NCBI GenBank assembly: GCA_045535635.1
Contig: JAZSLZ010000009.1
Coordinates: 1-14,883 of the forward strand
Length of the DNA: 14,883 nucleotides
Source of the DNA: RGIG8700 sp045535635
Lineage (GTDB): Bacteria; Bacillota; Clostridia; RGIG6154
Reading direction: 5' to 3'
The position numbers and the translations under genes are program-made. The notes under the pieces were generated by a model that was not told the origin of the DNA, made no database searches, and saw only the letters and a program-made list of their open reading frames with translations. Of the stretch, positions 1 to 5,852 are shown piece after piece (position 1 is the stretch's first letter; the number at the start of each line of letters is the position of its first letter).

Positions 1-1344
1 TCTTTGGTCTATGGGATCGTTAAGCTCGGAATATGCGTTTGCGATTTCCCAACCGTTCATAAAGAACTCAAAACGCTCAACATAGTCGGGGTTTTCTGGT
101 TTCTTTTTGGTGAGAGGTGAGATTTCAACGGGATGGTCCATAACAAAGGTGGGCTGAATAAGATGTTCTTCAACAAATTCTTCAAAGAAGAGATTTAAAA
201 TGTCACCTTTTTTATGGTGTTCTTCATATTCAACATGGTGCTCTTTAGCGATTGCTTTTGCTTCTTCGGCATCTTTGATTTCGTTGAAATCAACGCCCGA
301 ATATTTTTTTACTGCGTCAAGCATTGTGATGCGTTCAAAAGGCTTTCCAAGGTCCATTTCAACACCATTATACACGATTTTAGTGGTGCCTAAAACCTCA
401 TTTGCAACGTGGCGATAGAGATTTTCTGTAAGGTCCATCATACCGTGATAGTCGGTGTAGGCCTGATAGAGCTCCATAAGGGTAAATTCTGGATTGTGAC
501 GAGTGTCTAAGCCTTCGTTTCTGAAAACTCTGCCGATTTCATAAACTCTTTCAAGACCACCTACGATAAGACGTTTTAAGTAAAGCTCAAGAGAAATTCT
601 TAATTTGAAATCTTCGTCAAGAGCGTTAAAATGTGTTTCAAAAGGACGGGCAGCAGCACCACCTGCATTTGAAACGAGCATTGGAGTTTCAACTTCTAAA
701 AATCCCTGACCGTCAAGATATTTTCTGATTGTTGAAATGATTTTTGAACGCTTAATGAATGTGTCTTTAACATCCTTGTTCATAATAAGGTCAACATATC
801 TCTGTCTGTAACGAAGGTCAGTATTTGTCATACCGTGGAATTTTTCAGGAAGAACCTGAAGAGATTTTGAAAGGAGAGTAATGTTGTTTGCTCTGATTGA
901 AATTTCACCTGTCTGTGTTGTGAAAACTTCACCTTCTGCACCAACTATATCGCCAATGTCAAGTTTTTTGAAACGGTTGTATTCTTCTTCACCGAAAATG
1001 TCTTTTTTAATGAAAAGCTGAACCTGACCGTCAATGTCCTGAATGTGAGCAAATCCAACTTTACCCATACTTCTTTTTGACATAATACGACCTGCAACTA
1101 CAACGGTCTGACCGTTTAAAGCTGAAATTTTAGCTTCGATAGTTTCTGTTTCTTCACTGCCTCTTTTTGTGATTTCACGCATTTCTGTTGTGTAATCATC
1201 TTTAATCTGTGAAGAAGTGTGTGTTCTTACGAACTTTGTAATTTCAAAAGGGTCTCTTCCTTCTGCCTGAAGTTCAGCAAGTTTGTCGCGACGAACCTGA
1301 AGTATTTCGTTAAGGTCCTGCACTACATTGTTGTTTTCCTGCAT
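1..1344 (-). CDS. lysS: Lysyl-tRNA synthetase, class II (3' end cut by window edge)
   Basis: Charges tRNA-Lys with lysine in the cytoplasm. The minus strand reads open for 448 codons from ATG 1344 to the window edge with no stop. Visible parts are the N-terminal helix (NEILQVRRDKLAELQAEGRD), an OB-fold anticodon-binding domain at about residues 57-150 (VVAGRIMSKRSMGKVGFAHI), class II motif 1 near residue 210 (GFLEVETPML), and motif 2 near residues 260-282 (RVYEIGRVFRNEG then DTRHNPEFT). The family is usually about 490-500 residues, so roughly 50 C-terminal residues including motif 3 lie outside the window. The start is set by GGAG at 1353-1356, 8 nt upstream, and by alignment of the N-terminus to the usual family start. 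It has its own sigma-A promoter and is divergent from the hydrolase gene. I see no T-box leader; the predicted 5' leader is only about 40 nt. Confidence 0.97.
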   Translation of the reverse strand, partial: MQENNNVVQDLNEILQVRRDKLAELQAEGRDPFEITKFVRTHTSSQIKDDYTTEMREITKRGSEETETIEAKISALNGQTVVVAGRIMSKRSMGKVGFAHIQDIDGQVQLFIKKDIFGEEEYNRFKKLDIGDIVGAEGEVFTTQTGEISIRANNITLLSKSLQVLPEKFHGMTNTDLRYRQRYVDLIMNKDVKDTFIKRSKIISTIRKYLDGQGFLEVETPMLVSNAGGAAARPFETHFNALDEDFKLRISLELYLKRLIVGGLERVYEIGRVFRNEGLDTRHNPEFTLMELYQAYTDYHGMMDLTENLYRHVANEVLGTTKIVYNGVEMDLGKPFERITMLDAVKKYSGVDFNEIKDAEEAKAIAKEHHVEYEEHHKKGDILNLFFEEFVEEHLIQPTFVMDHPVEISPLTKKKPENPDYVERFEFFMNGWEIANAYSELNDPIDQR

Positions 1345-1391
1345 AACTCTATCTCCAATCTATATAAATTATCGCTATTTTTCATCTTAAT

Positions 1392-1420
1392 AGTATATAA
1401 TATTTAATTGTTTTTGTCAA
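1392..1420 (-). promoter_or_regulatory. Sigma-A promoter of lysS
   Basis: On the minus strand, TTGACA (plus-strand 1415-1420) is separated by exactly 17 bp from TATACT (1392-1397). The predicted start is near 1385, giving a leader of about 40 nt. The -35 box sits inside an 11-bp inverted repeat shared with the divergent promoter. Confidence 0.8.
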
Positions 1421-1437
1421 TCAGTTTGTTATCAAGA

Positions 1438-1466
1438 TTGACAAAAATAACAGGGTTTGTTATTAT
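1438..1466 (+). promoter_or_regulatory. Sigma-A promoter of the GDSL hydrolase gene
   Basis: TTGACA (1438-1443), a 17-bp spacer and TATTAT (1461-1466). The predicted start near 1473 leaves only about 15 nt before the ATG, so the ribosome binding site lies at the very 5' end of the message. Confidence 0.75.
1446..1464. promoter_or_regulatory. Candidate operator in the GDSL hydrolase promoter
   Basis: Perfect 7-bp inverted repeat AATAACA-N5-TGTTATT filling the spacer and running into the -10 box. A protein bound here would block RNA polymerase. The binding protein is unknown; this is inference from symmetry and position only. Confidence 0.4.
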
Positions 1467-1487
1467 GTCACTAAAGGAGTGAAAAAT

Positions 1488-2390
1488 ATGTTCTGTAAAA
1501 ACGAAACAGTTTGCTTTTTGGGGGACAGTATAACAACCCACGGACATTTTATAAAGGAAGTATTTGAATATCTTGCAAAAAATCACAAGGAAGACAGGGT
1601 TAAGCTCTTTAACTGCGGAGTTCCTGGAGATGCTGCCGTAAGAACAGTTAACAGGCTTTATGAGGACTGTCTTATTTTTAATCCGCAGAAAGTAGTTCTT
1701 ATGCTTGGAGTAAATGACATTGAGCCTGAGCTTTATTTGCCAGAAAGTGATGACGAAGATAAGAAAAAGTCTGCAATTGATTTATATAAAATTAAAATAA
1801 AAGAAATTGTTGAAAAATGTGAGCAGTTTGGTGCAGAGGTTATTTTGTGCACACCAACACCTGTTCAGGAAGAAAGAGCAATTTATAAGGGTTGTAATGA
1901 GGCACTTAAAATTTGTATTAATTTTCTTAAAGAACTGGCAGAAGAAAAAAATCTTTTGTTCGTAGATTATAATTCTACTTTATCTCAAATGTTTGACAGA
2001 GAAATAATGGGACAAGACGGAATTCATCCGGTAGAGTACGGACATCATATTATGGCACAAATTTTACTTAAAACTCTTGGTTATATTACAGAATGTGATT
2101 TTGATAATATGCCAATGTATTCTGATAAAAATATTGAGAGGTTTAAGGTTGAGGCTAAATACAGACACGTTAGAATGATGGAATGGTTTTCTATGTATGA
2201 TTTTAATATGGAAAATCCTGATGCAACCTATGACGAAAAAATCAAATTAGCGAAAGAGAGAAGAGAAGAAGGTGTAAAAACAAACAGACAATGGTTTGTT
2301 AATACTGCCGAGGACTATATAAATTATTTTCATAAAGTACCGTATCTTCAGAGTGAGCTTTTGAAAAAGACTATAGAAATGTATGATTAG
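1488..2390 (+). CDS. GDSL/SGNH-family hydrolase (esterase-like)
   Basis: A 300-residue protein with the SGNH hydrolase blocks in order: block I FLGDSIT with nucleophile Ser14, block II glycine in NCGVPGDAA, block III GVND with Asn76, and block V DGIHP with Asp177 and His180 completing the Ser-His-Asp site. No signal peptide or membrane segment is visible, so it should be cytoplasmic. A tail of about 110 residues follows block V, charged and rich in aromatic residues, with no motif I recognise. The family hydrolyses ester bonds, often removing acetyl groups from sugars; the actual substrate cannot be read from sequence. The start is ATG 1488 because AAAGGAG (1473-1479) lies 8 nt upstream. An in-frame GTG at 1479 overlaps that site and is unlikely to be used. 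nrdR follows after 75 bp but has its own promoter. Confidence 0.88.
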   Translation: MFCKNETVCFLGDSITTHGHFIKEVFEYLAKNHKEDRVKLFNCGVPGDAAVRTVNRLYEDCLIFNPQKVVLMLGVNDIEPELYLPESDDEDKKKSAIDLYKIKIKEIVEKCEQFGAEVILCTPTPVQEERAIYKGCNEALKICINFLKELAEEKNLLFVDYNSTLSQMFDREIMGQDGIHPVEYGHHIMAQILLKTLGYITECDFDNMPMYSDKNIERFKVEAKYRHVRMMEWFSMYDFNMENPDATYDEKIKLAKERREEGVKTNRQWFVNTAEDYINYFHKVPYLQSELLKKTIEMYD

Positions 2391-2400
2391 AAAATTTTCC

Positions 2401-2429
2401 TTGCAAAAAATACTATATTTTGTTATACT
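2401..2429 (+). promoter_or_regulatory. Extended -10 promoter of nrdR
   Basis: TTGCAA (2401-2406), 17-bp spacer, TATACT (2424-2429) preceded by TG plus one base (2421-2423), the extended -10 form. The predicted start is near 2436. The spacer contains a weak NrdR-box-like sequence (2410-2425). Confidence 0.7.
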
Positions 2430-2465
2430 GTCTGTAAAGACATACAACAGAAAGGGTGCAAAGGT

Positions 2466-2921
2466 ATGAAATGTCCGTTTTGCGGAGCGTCAGACAGTAA
2501 GGTTATTGACTCAAGACCTACAGAAGAAGGAACAAACATAAGAAGAAGAAGAGAATGTATTGAATGTGGTAAACGATTTACAACTTATGAAAAAATAGAG
2601 AGTGTACCCCTTCGTGTTATTAAAAAGGACGGTTCAAGAGAAATTTTTGATGCAGACAAGCTCCTTCGTGGTCTTGTGAAGGCTTGTGAAAAAAGACCTG
2701 TTTCTATTGAACAGTTAACAAAAATAGTAAATGACATTGAAAACGAAGCATATAGCAATCTTGAAAAAGAAATTTCAACAACATACATCGGCGAAAAGGC
2801 AATGGATGCTCTTAAAAATATTGATGATGTATCTTATGTTCGTTTTGCATCGGTTTACAGAGAATTTAAAGATATTAACACATTCATTAAAGAACTTAAT
2901 GATATGTTGAAGAAAAAATAA
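2466..2921 (+). CDS. nrdR: Transcriptional repressor NrdR of ribonucleotide reductase genes
   Basis: At 151 residues it has the normal family length. The N-terminal zinc ribbon is complete, with Cys3, Cys6, Cys31 and Cys34 (MKCPFCGASDSKVIDSRP, then RRRRECIECGKRFTTYE). The ATP-cone domain follows from about residue 47 (LRVIKKDGSREIFDADKL). NrdR senses ATP/dATP through this cone and represses nrd operons by binding paired 16-bp boxes; no ribonucleotide reductase gene is in the window. ATG 2466 is the family start; AAAGGG at 2451-2456 is the likely ribosome binding site, with a second purine run directly before the ATG. The stop codon (2919-2921) touches the left end of the foldback element, yet the C-terminus looks intact. 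Confidence 0.97.
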   Translation: MKCPFCGASDSKVIDSRPTEEGTNIRRRRECIECGKRFTTYEKIESVPLRVIKKDGSREIFDADKLLRGLVKACEKRPVSIEQLTKIVNDIENEAYSNLEKEISTTYIGEKAMDALKNIDDVSYVRFASVYREFKDINTFIKELNDMLKKK

Positions 2922-2938
2922 TTAAAAGCACCTCGTAT

Positions 2939-2964
2939 GCCGAGTGTTCTTAAGGACACTCGGC
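2939..2964. terminator. Hairpin just after nrdR, possible terminator
   Basis: Stem of 11 bp (one U-G pair), arms 2939-2949 and 2954-2964, loop TTAA. It begins 17 bp after the nrdR stop codon. No T-tract follows, so intrinsic termination is uncertain; it may instead stabilise the 3' end or belong to the foldback element. Confidence 0.45.
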
Positions 2965-2965
2965 A

Positions 2966-3122
2966 GCGATATTAATTTCTAACGAAATTAGCGATATATC
3001 TGCGATGCGATATTGTGCTTTGCACAGAGATATTCCCTTCGGGAGTTAATTAATATCATATCGCTACGAAGTAATATCGTTTTTGTAAAAAAATATCACT
3101 CGAGCAAATGTGAGAATATCAC
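2966..3122. repeat. Array of small hairpins linked by GATAT motifs
   Basis: GCGATAT occurs at 2966, 2991 and 3007, with the inverted copy ATATCGC at 3058-3064 and further CGATATT-like sequences in both directions nearby. Between the linkers sit short stems: TAATTTC-TAAC-GAAATTA (2973-2990), GTGC-TTT-GCAC (3015-3025) and TCCC-TTC-GGGA (3034-3044). AATATCAC is directly repeated near 3092 and 3115. The pattern is modular and not coding. Confidence 0.6.
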
Positions 3123-3157
3123 TAAAATATACCAACCGCTGCGGTTGGTATATTTTA
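3123..3157. terminator. Strong perfect hairpin inside the foldback element
   Basis: A 16-bp perfect stem (arms 3123-3138 and 3142-3157) with a CTG loop. The outer stem is A/T and the inner part ACCAACCG/CGGTTGGT. The A-rich 5' and T-rich 3' flanks could make it a terminator in either direction, although the T run is part of the stem. Confidence 0.5.
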
Positions 3158-3170
3158 CTTTATAACAAAG

Positions 3171-3197
3171 AAAGTGTCCCTAAGGACACTTTTCTTA
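3171..3197 (+). terminator. Probable intrinsic terminator upstream of the abrB-like gene
   Basis: Stem AAAGTGTCC (3171-3179), loop CTAA, GGACACTTT (3184-3192), followed by a T-rich stretch (TTTTCTTAT). It would stop readthrough from nrdR before the next promoter. Its core is nearly identical to the hairpin at 2943-2960 (16 of 18 bases). Confidence 0.55.
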
Positions 3198-3224
3198 TAA
3201 GATGCTTTTTAATTGCCTTAAATA

Positions 3225-3253
3225 TTGACAATTTATGTAAAATAATGTATAAT
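3225..3253 (+). promoter_or_regulatory. Perfect-consensus sigma-A promoter of the abrB-PLP-transporter operon
   Basis: TTGACA (3225-3230), 17-bp spacer, TATAAT (3248-3253): both hexamers match consensus exactly. The start should be near 3260, giving a leader of about 32 nt. So strong a promoter next to a palindrome suggests it is normally repressed. Confidence 0.88.
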
Positions 3254-3268
3254 TCCTACTTGTAGGAA
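3253..3268. promoter_or_regulatory. Palindromic operator candidate over the transcription start
   Basis: Perfect 7-bp inverted repeat TTCCTAC-TT-GTAGGAA beginning at the last base of the -10 box and covering the predicted start. The position is classic for a repressor site. The first gene of the operon encodes a DNA-binding protein, so autoregulation is the simplest inference, but the binder is not shown by the sequence. Confidence 0.55.
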
Positions 3269-3291
3269 AAGTATGAATTTCGAGGTGCAGA

Positions 3292-3525
3292 ATGAAAGGC
3301 AAACACATATATGCCCACCCCGGAGGGCGACAGATATTTTCAACTGTTAAAGTGGGTGCGAAAGGGCAAATTGTTATTCCTAAAGAGGCACGAGAATACT
3401 ACGGTATTAAAGAGGGGGACACCCTTTTGGTGCTTGGGGATGACAGAGGAATTATAGTAACGAATCCTGACGTAATTAAAGACGTGGCAAATAATATTTT
3501 TAAAGGAATGAAAGATGATGAATAA
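3292..3525 (+). CDS. AbrB/MazE/SpoVT-family DNA-binding regulator
   Basis: A 77-residue protein with one swapped-hairpin AbrB domain at about residues 19-60: VKVGAKGQIVIPKEAREYYG then IKEGDTLLVLGDD. The GQIVIPKEAR segment is the hallmark of the family. A 17-residue N-terminal tail and a short helical C-terminus flank it. Such proteins dimerise and bind DNA as transition-state regulators, antitoxins or local repressors. No toxin gene is adjacent, so an antitoxin role is unlikely. The ribosome binding site is GAGGTG at 3282-3287. It is first in an operon under a perfect-consensus promoter, and its 3' end overlaps the next gene by 11 nt. The likely role is operon autoregulator (inference from the palindrome at 3253-3268). 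Confidence 0.9.
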   Translation: MKGKHIYAHPGGRQIFSTVKVGAKGQIVIPKEAREYYGIKEGDTLLVLGDDRGIIVTNPDVIKDVANNIFKGMKDDE

Positions 3526-4795
3526 CATAATGTATGAAAAGCTTGGAATAAGCAAAGAGGTTGCTTCCTTTTCGGATAAAATTCTGGAAAGATTAAAACC
3601 GAGATTTGAAGAAATAGATAAAATAGCAGAATATAATCAGGCAAAGGTAACTCTTGCGATGCAGAAAAACAGAGTTTCTGCAGAGTGCTTTGCAGGTTCA
3701 ACAGGCTATGGCTATAACGATATGGGAAGAGAAACCTTAGAGGCGGTATATGCTACCTGTTTTAACACAGAAGCGGCATTGGTAAGACCACAGATTACCT
3801 GTGGAACACATGCTTTAGCTATTGCACTTTCAGCAAATCTGCTTCCAGGTGATGAGCTTTTATCACCTGTTGGAAAACCTTATGACACTTTAGAAGAGGT
3901 TATCGGCATAAGAGAATCTGCCTGTTCTTTAAAGGAATATGGTGTTTCATACAGACAGGTTGATTTACTTGAAGACGGTACTTTTGACTATGAAAATATC
4001 AAAAAAGCCATAAACGAAAAAACAAAGCTTGTTACAATTCAGAGAAGTAAGGGTTATCAGTCAAGACCAAGCTTTTCAGTTAAGCAGATAGGTGAGCTTA
4101 TAAAGTTTGTTAAAGAGATAAAGCCTGAGGTTATCTGCATGGTTGATAACTGCTACGGCGAATTCGTTGAAATTATCGAGCCATCAGATTTGGGAGCAGA
4201 TATGATTGTTGGCTCACTTATTAAAAATCCTGGCGGTGGACTTGCTCCAATCGGCGGATATATCTGTGGAAAACAAAAATGCATAGACAGATATGCATAC
4301 AGACTTTCTGCACCGGGACTTGGTCAGGAGGTTGGTGCAAGTTTAGACACAATGAGAAGTCTTTATCAGGGTTTCTTTATGGCACCAACAGTTGTTGCAG
4401 GAGCACTTAAGGGTGCAATCTTTGCGGCAAATCTTTATGAAGAGCTTGGCTTTAAGGTTGTTCCTAATTCAACAGAATCAAGACACGATATAATTCAGGC
4501 AGTAGAGCTTGGAAGTGGCGAAAAAATGGTTGCATTTTGTAAAGGTATTCAGGCGGCGGCACCTGTTGACAGTTATGTTTCACCAGAACCTTATGCAATG
4601 CCTGGGTATAACTGTGATGTTGTTATGGCGGCAGGTGCATTTATTCAGGGTTCATCAATTGAACTTTCTGCAGACGGACCAATCCGTGAGCCATACACAA
4701 TTTTCTTCCAGGGCGGTCTTACCTGGTACAATGCAAAACTTGGTATTATGATGTCACTACAAAAGCTTGTAGAAGGCGGATATATAAATTTATAA
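3515..4795 (+). CDS. PLP-dependent 'aluminium resistance'/methionine gamma-lyase-like protein
   Basis: A 426-residue fold-type I PLP enzyme of the family annotated as aluminium resistance or methionine gamma-lyase family protein (Pfam PF06838; ynbB in Bacillus). Family signatures are FAGSTGYGYNDMGRE and RPQITCGTHALAIAL. Asp211 in MVDNCYGE probably pairs with the PLP ring nitrogen, and Lys237 in SLIKNPGGG is the likely Schiff-base lysine. Length is normal and the protein appears complete and cytoplasmic. Biochemical function in this family is poorly established; C-S lyase activity is an analogy. ATG 3515 is 7 nt after AAAGGA (3502-3507) and overlaps the abrB-like gene by 11 nt. Its stop codon overlaps the ribosome binding site of the transporter gene, so the three genes look co-translated. 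In Bacillus the homologue lies by hfq and glnR, so this setting is different. Confidence 0.88.
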   Translation: MMNNIMYEKLGISKEVASFSDKILERLKPRFEEIDKIAEYNQAKVTLAMQKNRVSAECFAGSTGYGYNDMGRETLEAVYATCFNTEAALVRPQITCGTHALAIALSANLLPGDELLSPVGKPYDTLEEVIGIRESACSLKEYGVSYRQVDLLEDGTFDYENIKKAINEKTKLVTIQRSKGYQSRPSFSVKQIGELIKFVKEIKPEVICMVDNCYGEFVEIIEPSDLGADMIVGSLIKNPGGGLAPIGGYICGKQKCIDRYAYRLSAPGLGQEVGASLDTMRSLYQGFFMAPTVVAGALKGAIFAANLYEELGFKVVPNSTESRHDIIQAVELGSGEKMVAFCKGIQAAAPVDSYVSPEPYAMPGYNCDVVMAAGAFIQGSSIELSADGPIREPYTIFFQGGLTWYNAKLGIMMSLQKLVEGGYINL

Positions 4796-4808
4796 GGAGG
4801 AAATTTTT

Positions 4809-5759
4809 ATGTGGATTATTGCGATAATTGCAATGCTTTGCTGGAGCGGATCAGATATTTTCAGTAAAATCGGCTCAAAGCAGGAGGATAAATTAAGTCA
4901 TTACAAAGTGGGTATAGCAGTAGGTCTTGTTATGGGTATTCACGCAATTTACTCAGTAACAGTTGGCGGAGTGCCTTTAACATTTCAGGATATTATAAAT
5001 TACTTACCTGCATCATTCTTCTATATCCTTTCAATGGTTATCGGTTACATAGGTTTAAGATATATTGAGCTTTCAATTTCATCACCTATCTGTAACGGTT
5101 CAGGTGCGGTAACGGCTATTATGTGTATGCTTGTATGGGGTGTAACCTTTGTTGAAGAAGACTCAAATGCAGTTTTTCTTAACGGACCTATTATTGCAGG
5201 TATAGTACTTATAGTTATTGGTATAATTGCTCTTGGGTTTGTTGATAATCTTGAAGATGACGATTTAAGAAAAACCAGACAGTTAAATGCAAACAGAAAA
5301 TATGCAAAAAGCTTCCTTGCAATTTTCTTACCTGTTTTATACTGCATACTTGATTCTTGCGGAACATTTGTTGACACTTTAATCGCAGACGGTTATACAG
5401 AAAGAATTGCAGATGAACTTTTAGTAGGTGATATTTTAAATACTGCTTATGAGTTTACATGGATGTTTATCGGTATAATTTTTGCCATTTATGTATTTGC
5501 AGTTAAGAAAGAAAAGGTTGACAAAAAATACGATGGAACAAAGCTTCTTGGCGGTATCTGCGAAGCAATCGGTCAGGTATTCTATATGATGGTAATTGTT
5601 GCAGAATATGTTCCAGGTTATGTAATTATTTCAGCATACTGTGCAGTTTCAACAGTTTGGGGAAGAATATTCTTAAAAGAAAAGCTTTCATGGAAGCACT
5701 ACTTAGCACTTGCTGCAGCATTTGCAGGAATACTTATTCTTGGCTTCTTTGATGTATAA
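4809..5759 (+). CDS. DMT/EamA-like ten-helix membrane transporter
   Basis: A 316-residue integral membrane protein with about ten hydrophobic helices, near residues 2-19, 32-52, 67-88, 92-115, 128-146, 169-192, 206-233, 248-270, 271-290 and 297-316. The last two, with ...VSTVWGRIFLKEKLSWKHYL, match the EamA end pattern of the drug/metabolite transporter superfamily. Two features are less usual: a charged loop at about 147-168 (DNLEDDDLRKTRQLNANRKY) between the two five-helix halves, and a polar stretch after helix 6 (ADGYTERIADEL). The substrate is unknown; the adjacent PLP enzyme suggests an amino acid or sulfur-containing metabolite (inference). AAGGAGG at 4794-4800 overlaps the previous stop codon, 8 nt before the ATG. 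A strong terminator follows. Confidence 0.82.
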   Translation: MWIIAIIAMLCWSGSDIFSKIGSKQEDKLSHYKVGIAVGLVMGIHAIYSVTVGGVPLTFQDIINYLPASFFYILSMVIGYIGLRYIELSISSPICNGSGAVTAIMCMLVWGVTFVEEDSNAVFLNGPIIAGIVLIVIGIIALGFVDNLEDDDLRKTRQLNANRKYAKSFLAIFLPVLYCILDSCGTFVDTLIADGYTERIADELLVGDILNTAYEFTWMFIGIIFAIYVFAVKKEKVDKKYDGTKLLGGICEAIGQVFYMMVIVAEYVPGYVIISAYCAVSTVWGRIFLKEKLSWKHYLALAAAFAGILILGFFDV

Positions 5760-5764
5760 AAAGC

Positions 5765-5803
5765 AATAAAAACATACAAACTTTTTGTTTGTATGTTTTT
5801 ATT
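5765..5803 (+). terminator. Intrinsic terminator of the abrB-PLP-transporter operon
   Basis: A 17-bp perfect stem (arms 5765-5781 and 5787-5803) around a TTTTT loop, with an A-rich left and T-rich right flank. It starts 6 bp after the transporter stop codon. Its right edge overlaps the -35 box of the next promoter. Confidence 0.85.
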
Positions 5804-5830
5804 TACATTCAAATTTAGGTATGCTATAAT
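5802..5830 (+). promoter_or_regulatory. Sigma-A promoter with extended -10, for the GH3 gene
   Basis: TTTACA (5802-5807), 17-bp spacer, TATAAT (5825-5830) with TG one base upstream (5822-5823). The predicted start near 5837 coincides with the AAAGGAG ribosome binding site, leaving a leader of about 16 nt. Confidence 0.8.
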
Positions 5831-5852
5831 TCATCAAAAGGAGTTGTTTTTT

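Larger units (their letters stand above)
2920..3214. repeat. Foldback (MITE-like) element with long imperfect terminal inverted repeats
   Basis: This fills most of the gene-free 2922-3291 stretch. The left end (2920-2960) and the reverse complement of the right end (3173-3214) align over about 42 nt with one single-base gap and about 32 identities. Both start AATTAAA and end in an AGTGT..TAAGGACACT palindrome. Between them lie several small hairpins joined by GATAT-type linkers. No open reading frame is visible. The left end coincides with the nrdR stop codon. I found no convincing target-site duplication; AATT at both tips is palindromic, so it is uninformative. It may be a miniature transposable element, a structured intergenic repeat or a structured RNA; I cannot assign it to a named family. 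Confidence 0.55.

Noticed and set aside
200..418. Plus-strand open frame of 72 codons inside lysS
   Set aside because: It is antisense to strongly conserved lysS sequence, has no ribosome binding site and no recognisable product.
1345..1391. T-box or other riboswitch leader for lysS
   Set aside because: The predicted leader is only about 40 nt and contains no specifier-stem or antiterminator pattern.
1479..1487. GTG start three codons upstream of the hydrolase ATG
   Set aside because: The GTG overlaps the AAAGGAG ribosome binding site, so it cannot be served by it.
2939..3192. Possible CRISPR array in the repeat-rich intergenic stretch
   Set aside because: Repeats are short, in both orientations and separated by hairpins rather than unique spacers of constant length; there are no cas genes nearby.
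3292..3525. AbrB-like protein as antitoxin of a toxin-antitoxin pair
   Set aside because: The downstream partner is a 426-residue PLP enzyme, not a small toxin such as MazF or PIN.
4509..4751. 80-codon frame within the PLP enzyme gene
   Set aside because: It is an alternative frame of a conserved coding region, without its own ribosome binding site or family pattern.
5793..5852. Upstream ATG that would extend the GH3 protein by 20 residues
   Set aside because: It lies in the terminator hairpin and upstream of the predicted transcription start, with no ribosome binding site; ATG 5853 has AAAGGAG at ideal spacing.
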